Positions 57,556 through 64,000 of a stretch of DNA of 64,000 bases are shown one piece after another. The translations under genes were made by a program, and so were the position numbers. Every line of letters begins with the position of its first letter. Position 1 is the stretch's first letter. The DNA is from Macrobrachium rosenbergii (lineage: Eukaryota; Arthropoda; Malacostraca; Decapoda; Palaemonidae), in assembly GCF_040412425.1 (NCBI RefSeq), contig NC_089749.1, positions 16,223,662 through 16,287,661 on the forward strand. Direction: 5' to 3'. The notes under the pieces are model-generated. The model did no database searches. It saw only the letters and a program-made list of their open reading frames with translations, and had not been told where the DNA came from.

Positions 57556-58360
57556 ATTTTGTACTATGAGGCTAACCATGGTTGTATCTATTAAAAACCC
57601 TTATGGTCAAGGAGGAATATCTCTCAATAAACCTCCAATATGCAAAAATTAAATCAAACGTCCTGCATTTATCTACCAACCTTCGATACAAGCATTCATG
57701 TACCAATCGGATTTGTATAAATATAGCTTAGCCATTTATATACCATATTTTAACCGGCTGCTCTGAGGAACAAGGGCTCTGTGGCTGTCTCAATAACAAG
57801 AAATATTTCTATTCATTCCATGGCTGATGTTGAGACTATACGATCCCTAAACATTCGAAAGAAAATACAACTGAAGAGGAAATAAAATAAAACTTAAAGG
57901 GACTGGACTTTTTCTTATTCAAGTCCCTGCTGAAGAAAATTAGGGCAAAAACCGATAAATAACCTACAAATTGGCCTTTGGTGAAATGACAATATACCAA
58001 CAATAAAAGGTAAGTAGCCCACTGACGTGTGATATCCTAGACTCGAAAACAAAACGTGAACGAACCGAGCGAATCCTATCATTCACAAAGCTGCCCAGTG
58101 AAGCAAAAATGTGGGAGAGGTTGCACAAGTAGAAAAACTTTTAACATTTAAAAGCCACATTAGGCTGTGGGATTTAATAGGCCTACGGCATATCTATGGC
58201 CTACGGCATGTACGAACGACCTCTGCCGCCCGTTTACATACGATAGTTTTCTATTTCCCGTGTGTTCAGTCAGTACTTCATGTTGCTCCAGTGTCATTCT
58301 TCACAGTTACGAAACATCTGCAAATTCAGTCTTGGTAAACAGCAGATAATGGAATAACAG

Positions 58361-58363
<3 letters not shown>

Positions 58364-58402
<39 letters not shown>
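58364..58402. repeat. (AAT)n microsatellite
   Basis: About thirteen AAT units. Confidence 0.97.
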
Positions 58403-59692
58403 GCTTCTTTAGGATAATAAAAACTTAAATCCCAATCGGCGATATTAATTCTCCCTCTTTTCAATTGTGCCAAGCCTTACGAGGGGATCCGAGTGGCATT
58501 CCTGATTCATGATGAATAAATGAATACATAAATAGATGAGTGATAAAATATTTGACTTGGCAGCTCAAGGGCTATTGGGTTAATTTTCGCAAAAAAAGAA
58601 AAAGAAAGATGAATGGTCTTTCTCATGGTATATTTCCTTTTAAAATATCAGGGTCTTTCCGATGGAAACTGAGAAATCGGTCCTTGAAAAATAAATAACA
58701 GATTCTGTTCTTTCAAATAATATTTTTGCAGCAAATCATCAGTACAAAAATAGTCTTGAAGCTTGTAAGAATAATTGTCAAAGTGCAAGGTTTTGTAAGC
58801 AACTTAAGGGTTTGACATTTTTGATATTCAACATTGACAAATATTTCTAAAATGCAACGAATCAGAATAAGCTGTAGCTTGGTGGATAGTTATCGAATGG
58901 TGCTTTCCATATGATTTATTTATTTTTTTTTTTTTTTGAGAGAGAGAGAGAGAACTTGATTAGATCCCAAATTACGACTTACTAGTGATTTTAGCCTTCA
59001 ATATAATACCTGTTTCACAAGCATTTGATGATTTTTTTCCACCCTGGCAAAATATCTCGTTTCATCTTTAACAAAATATGACAAAATCTAAGAGAAATTC
59101 GTGACTGAAACAAACTATAGAGACGATTATCAAAGAACGAAACCGCACTTAATGATTCAAAAGTATTTTCCAAACCAGACGCATCGACTCTAAACGAATG
59201 GAACATACGGTATGTTGCAAGCCTAATACGATGCTGCACGTAGCAATCGCAAAGGAACTTACAAAGTTTATTATAATGATTTCATTTTTGTTCAGTGAAT
59301 TTCAACAAAGAATTTCTTACTTACGTAAGTAAAATAGAGAAAGTTCTGGTGTACTGGCGTCGGCGTCACAACAAAAATGGTTATCGAATAAAACAATGGA
59401 GAACACGACTGGAAAGTTCTTCAAACAAATATATGACGCCGAAGTAAATACTGACATTGAAATCTCATCTCATGCAATACCATTACGTAAGTTTTGGCTG
59501 AATCAGCTGGTTTAAACACATCATTTTTTTTTTCATTCAAACACATAGGCTGTCTATACAAAGTACAAAGATAAATGAACACTTATCAAGGAAATGAAAC
59601 GACACGCTGTAAGATAATGTCTCCTTTCATAAGGTTGCAACAAATGGTGAATATGTACAATTCGGTAACACTGACTACTTCCTAGGGCATCT
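58403..59692. other. Intergenic, no recognised gene
   Basis: Mixed-composition sequence with a T-run plus (GA)n near 58923-58951. Open frames are short and unassigned. Confidence 0.6.
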
Positions 59693-59693
59693 A

Positions 59694-59761
<68 letters not shown>
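59692..59761. repeat. (ATT)n microsatellite
   Basis: About 23 ATT units without interruption. A minus-strand poly-Asn frame across it is an artefact. Confidence 0.97.
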
Positions 59762-59763
<2 letters not shown>

Positions 59764-59949
59764 ACGCTCCAATTAACAAGAAGGAAAAGAAAATCAATAT
59801 AAAAGTAACAGCCGCGTCTATACTTCACCTACTGAATCACAGATGAACCTCATTCGGAAAACTTCCCCAACACGAGACGCTTCAAACACCTACAGTATAC
59901 AGAAGGCTAACCAACAGCACATCGAATCGCCTTGCACACACTACATCAT

Positions 59950-60165
59950 TCTCCTATATTTTCCACGTACTCTCGTATTTCCTGAATATATCGAGGGCCC
60001 TCCTTTCCAGCGCCTCTTTTACACCATCTATCAAGCACTTTCTAAGTCTCTATCTCATCATTCTCTTCCCTCCCAACACTTTAAACTTATCAATTTTTTC
60101 CTAAGGCCCCTTGTCTTCCATTCCTCCTACAGGACCAAATCATCTCACGACAACTTTTTCGAAAA
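59950..60165 (-). pseudogene. Non-LTR reverse transcriptase C-terminal fragment with stops
   Basis: On the minus strand a single frame with internal stops reads FGPVGGMEDKGP, EKIDKFKVLGGKRMMR and LRKCLIDGVKEALERRALDI. This follows the usual non-LTR tail pattern RWFGHVxRMED, K-x-x, GRPRxRWxDGVKExLxxRxLD, with several key residues changed and stops at R-W and between segments. It is a dead retroelement tail. Confidence 0.65.
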
Positions 60166-60379
60166 CTGACGAAACCCGGATGGATTTTCCCCAATACATC
60201 TAGAGCCAAACATCTGTAAAAATTATGTGCGATGTTGTCAGAACCGCATCAGCGGTGATTGGTGGTTTAAAAGCGATATTGCAAGTTGCATAATCATTAT
60301 ACAAAAAAGGTGTTATGAGAGAAAAGTTTTGAAACAGAAGTCCCGTCGTTGCAAATCCACACAAAGAGAGTCGCGTTCA

Positions 60380-61395
60380 AGATATTCTTAAATCTTTATG
60401 ATATTTTTTAACTACAAAATATTTCAAAATCTTTATGTTTTTCAAATATCTTCAAAATATTTAAAATATCTTCAAAATATTTAAAATACCTTCAGAATAT
60501 TTAAAATATCTTCAAAATATTTTTAAATTTTCATATTTTTTAAATATCTTCAAAATATTTTAAATACCTTATATATTTAAATATCTTCAAATATTTTAAA
60601 ATCTTTGTATTTCTTAAGTATCTTCATAATAATTTAAATATCTTCAAAATATTTTAAAATCTTTCTACTTCTTAAATATTTTCATATTTTAAATATCTTC
60701 AAAAGATTTTGAAATCTTTATATTCTTAAAAAAATATCTTCAAATATTTTAAAATCTTTATATTTCTGAAATATCTTCATAATATTTTTCAATATCTTCA
60801 AAATATTTAAAATCTTTATATTTTTTAAATATCTTAAAAATATTTGTAAATCTTTATATTTCCTAAAATCTTCATATTTTAAATATTTTCAAAATATTTT
60901 AAAATCTTTATATTTTTTAAATACCTCCAAGTATTTTAAAATCTTTATATTTCTTAAAAATCTTCATGATATTTTAAATATCTTCAAAATATTTTAAAAT
61001 CTTTATATTTTTTAAATATCTTCAAAACATTTTAAAGTCTTTATAATTCTTAAATACTTTCATAATATTTCAAAAATCTTAAAAATATTTTAAAATCTTT
61101 ATATATTTTAAATATCTTCAGATATCTTAAAATCTTTATATTTCTTAAATATTTTCAAAATATTTTAATCTTTATATTTTTTAAATATCTTCAAATATTT
61201 TGAAATCTTTATATTTCTTAAATATCTTCATAATATTTTAAGCACCTTCAAAATATTTTAAATATCTTCAAAATATCTTAACATCTTTATGATATATATT
61301 AAATATCTTCAAAATTTTTTAAATATCTTCAAAATACCTAAAAATCTTCATGATACTTTTTAAACATCTTCAAGATATTGTAAAATCGTAAATAA
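60380..61395. repeat. 1 kb AT-rich imperfect tandem array
   Basis: Irregular repetition of the words taaatatcttcaaaatattt, ttaaaatctttatatttctt and cataatatttta. The spacing is about 18-20 bp for the half-word and about 37-60 bp for composite units. Nearly no C or G occurs except in cttc and atctt. No open frame. Confidence 0.9.
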
Positions 61396-62340
61396 CGAAT
61401 TTGTAAAGAAAGCAAATTTCTTCCGGCTAGTGAAGATAGGGGATGCTTAAATAATCAGCTTCACCTGGGTAGTTCAACGTTAGTTATGTATCTACCACAG
61501 TCTGTGCGATTGTTTTTTTTTTTTCTGTCTGTCTGTCTGTCTTTCTGGCTCAAGATATACAAAACAGTTATTGATGAATTTATACAAAATTTTACGAAGA
61601 GGCGGATCATGGTCCACGGAGCATTCAATCGAATTTTGGGATGGGTTCAGATCCTAATTCGAATCCATTTTCTTTTTTGTATGAGGGGAAGGGATGGACT
61701 TAGGGGTGGTTGATAATATTTTAAAGGTGGATTCAGGTTCTTCAGATCCATTCTTTTTCTGAGGGGGAAGGGTGGGCGGGAGGGGGGAGAGCCTTTGATC
61801 AAACTGAGCTGGGTTCAGATCCTGGTTAGCACATTTTTTTTGAGGGACGGCGACGGTTTGGGGAATTACATCTGATTTTGAGATGGACTGATCCTAATTT
61901 GAAACCATTCGGGTTTGAAGTAGATAAATTTTGTGATGGGTTCAGATCCTAATTCGACCTCAAATTTTTTCCTGGGGGAGGGGACCCTTTGTTGGAAGGT
62001 GACGGCTTAGGCGACCCTTTAAAAACAAGTATTCTATAAATCAGTCAACCTTAACATACATTCCGTCCACCCACTTCCTCTTCGTCCCATTCCTTAATAC
62101 GCCCAAACTCGGTTGCTCCGCCTCCGCTCCTGGTTACCAAGGAGCGACCTCACTCAAAGACTCCGGGGAACCCTTGTTGGCGGCGACCTTACGCCTAATT
62201 ACTGGAAGTCTCATCACCTGATGCTTCTAATTACAGGTAGCTTCCCGGAATTCGGAAAATGTGATAAACTAAATTGAAGAAAATAGATGAGGTATTATGC
62301 GCTTAGAGGTTCCCTTCAAACGTGTAAGCGCACACACATA
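61396..62340. other. Intergenic sequence with no recognised gene
   Basis: It contains a (TCTG)n run near 61525-61543 and four spaced copies of gggttcagatcctaattcga or a related word near 61644, 61730, 61811 and 61938, hinting at a diverged tandem repeat of roughly 85-125 bp. Confidence 0.5.
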
Positions 62341-62346
62341 CACACA

Positions 62347-62348
62347 AA

Positions 62349-62423
<75 letters not shown>
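62347..62423. repeat. (AAT)n microsatellite
   Basis: About 25 AAT units, followed by a GAA/AGG-rich stretch. Confidence 0.97.
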
Positions 62424-62426
<3 letters not shown>

Positions 62427-62699
62427 AAGAAGAATAAGAGGAGGAAGAAGATGAAGGTAGACCCAATCTTAAACAAGTCCTTTTAAATAGGATGGCTGCC
62501 TAATATAAAATTAACTCCGTTATGTAGCCATCTGTTTTAATAATAATAATAATAATATTAGGAAAAGACTTCTTTATACAGGTTTTGTTAAACAAAATGG
62601 CAGTTTCAACATTTTTGCATTTATCAGTCTAATGGTTGAAAGTTATCGACACGCTCACACATCGTCTTATCAATTGCTTTTGCGCTGGAACCCGAGAAC

Positions 62700-63692
62700 T
62701 GTACACATCCTTAACTCAAAATGCAACCCCCACGTGATCGACACCCCACGAGAACTACCTCCTACATCACTTAACTCTAGTCGACACCCCACGAGAACTA
62801 CCTCCTACACATCACTTAACTCTGAGTCGACACCCCCAAACTACCTCCTACACTCCTATCCACCACGAGAACTTAACCTCTGTCGACACCCCACGGAACT
62901 ACCTCTTAACCCTAGCATCTTAACTCCTAGTCGACACCCCACGAAAACTACCTCCTACATCATAACTCTGGACCTCGAACTACCTCACCATCCGTAACTC
63001 TAGTCGACACCTCCTACGCATAGCCCTTAACTCTGATCCTACACGTCACCTCTGGTCGACTGCCCAGGAACTACTCCTACACATCAACCCTAGTAACCTC
63101 TGAGTCGACACCCCCACGAGAACTACCTCACTACACATCATAACTCCTAGTCGACACCCTCCTACACATCACTTAACTAGACAACTACCTCCTACATCCA
63201 TAACTCTGATGTTTCAAACTACCTCTACATCCACTTAACTCTGTCGACACCCCACGGGGACTACCTCCTACGACACCCCCATCTACTTAACCCTAGTCGA
63301 AGAATGAGCACCCCCACGAACTACCTCTCACTTAACTCTAGTCGACATCACTTAACTCTAGTCGACACCCCGAACTAATCTACCTCAACTCCTAGTCGAT
63401 CATCAAACTCTAGTCGACGTACCTGATCACCCCACGACAGGACTACTCCTACGCATCATAACCTAGTCGACACCCCAAACTACCTCCTACATCACTTAAC
63501 CTAGTCGACACCCCACGAAACTACTACACTCACTTAACTCTGATCGATCACACATCATAACTCTAGTCGACACCCCACGAGAACCACCTCCTACACATCA
63601 CTTAACTCTGGTCTGACACCCCACGAGGACTACCACCTACGCATCCGCCCTAGTCGACACCCACGAGAACTTCACTCCTACATCACTTAACC
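62700..63692. repeat. C-rich satellite, about 45-bp unit
   Basis: Around twenty degraded copies of ctagtcgacaccccacgaga followed by actacctcctacacatcact and taactc. The unit contains a GTCGAC palindrome. Copies vary strongly in length through small deletions, and composition is strikingly C-rich against the AT-rich surroundings. Confidence 0.92.
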
Positions 63693-63817
63693 ACCGGATA
63701 TGAATATCGGTCAATTGCTTTTAACCATTCCAGCGCAAGAAAAGCGTTGATAAGACAGAACGAGCGTTTACTATATAAAATAAATGCTGTTGAAACTGCC
63801 ATTCTGTTTAACAAAAC

Positions 63818-63818
63818 C

Positions 63819-63884
<66 letters not shown>
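63818..63884. repeat. (AAT)n microsatellite
   Basis: About 22 AAT units directly abutting the right arm of the inverted-repeat cassette. Confidence 0.97.
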
Positions 63885-64000
63885 CTTCAAATTATCTTTT
63901 TGGACGAGGACCTAAAAAGATGGCAATCCCTTTCAATTCTGTGATTGTTTGGCAGTATTTATTTTCAGACGTCTTTTTTTAAACTTTTCTTTTTTAATTC

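Larger units (their letters stand above)
62539..63884. mobile_element. Inverted-repeat cassette with satellite core, flanked by (AAT)n
   Basis: The outer part is an (AAT)n run on each side (62539-62557 and 63818-63884). Inside each run is an inverted arm: left 62581-62690, right 63706-63818. Shared words are ggttttgttaaac, aatggcagtttcaaca, gtcttatcaa and tgcgctggaa. The core is a tandem satellite. The layout recalls foldback elements or Helentron-derived elements with central satellites, but no termini of either class can be proven. Confidence 0.65.

Noticed and set aside
59554..59772. Poly-Asn open frame, and similar frames near 62269-62466 and 63747-63944
   Set aside because: Translations of AAT/ATT microsatellites.
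59843..60169. 108-codon plus-strand open frame
   Set aside because: It is the antisense of a degraded reverse transcriptase tail that reads on the minus strand.
62632..62997. 121-codon open frame in the satellite
   Set aside because: Translation of the C-rich satellite; the repeated peptide mirrors the DNA repeat.

Overview
The window is nuclear DNA of an arthropod, most likely a decapod crustacean. The protein-coding exons are small islands in AT-rich introns. Trinucleotide AAT/ATT and GA microsatellites are abundant, and several repeats look like families I remember from shrimp, crayfish and crab genomes. The species cannot be named from sequence alone. Three protein-coding genes can be supported with GT/AG splice junctions and continuous reading frames.

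Region 1 (1 to about 10.6 kb, + strand) is the 3' part of a neuroglian/L1CAM-type neural cell adhesion gene. It holds the last two fibronectin III domains, the transmembrane segment, the cytoplasmic tail and two alternative terminal exons. Both terminal exons encode the ankyrin-binding FIGQY motif, and they correspond to the two arthropod neuroglian tails. Region 2 (about 11 to 20 kb) is gene-poor and dominated by a roughly 5.2 kb unit bounded by inverted repeats, with a long AT microsatellite and a 155-bp tandem repeat inside it.

Region 3 (20.7 to 35.2 kb, - strand) is a complete four-exon gene for a TXNDC12/ERp18-type ER thioredoxin. It has a signal peptide, a WCGAC active site and a C-terminal SDEL. 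Its large introns hold dispersed repeats, a pogo-like MITE, a reverse transcriptase remnant and a roughly 47-bp minisatellite. Region 4 (35.7 to 51.0 kb, + strand) is a complete 12-exon ZXD-family (ZXDC-like) zinc-finger gene. Its predicted protein is 1,549 residues with ten C2H2 fingers, a 2.7 kb first exon and a conserved C-terminal tail. The start codons of genes 3 and 4 lie 527 bp apart and head outward, so the two probably share a bidirectional promoter.

Region 5 (51 to 64 kb) holds the ZXD 3' UTR and then repeat-rich DNA. It contains a Penelope-like GIY-YIG remnant, a second reverse transcriptase remnant, a 1 kb AT-rich imperfect array, several long AAT/ATT runs, and a satellite cassette bounded by inverted repeats and AAT runs at 62.5 to 63.9 kb.

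The three genes have no evident common pathway. The items most worth follow-up are the paired neuroglian terminal exons, the inverted-repeat satellite cassette, the divergent promoter, and the unusual N-terminal half of the ZXD protein. I found no evidence of a wholly new multi-gene system.
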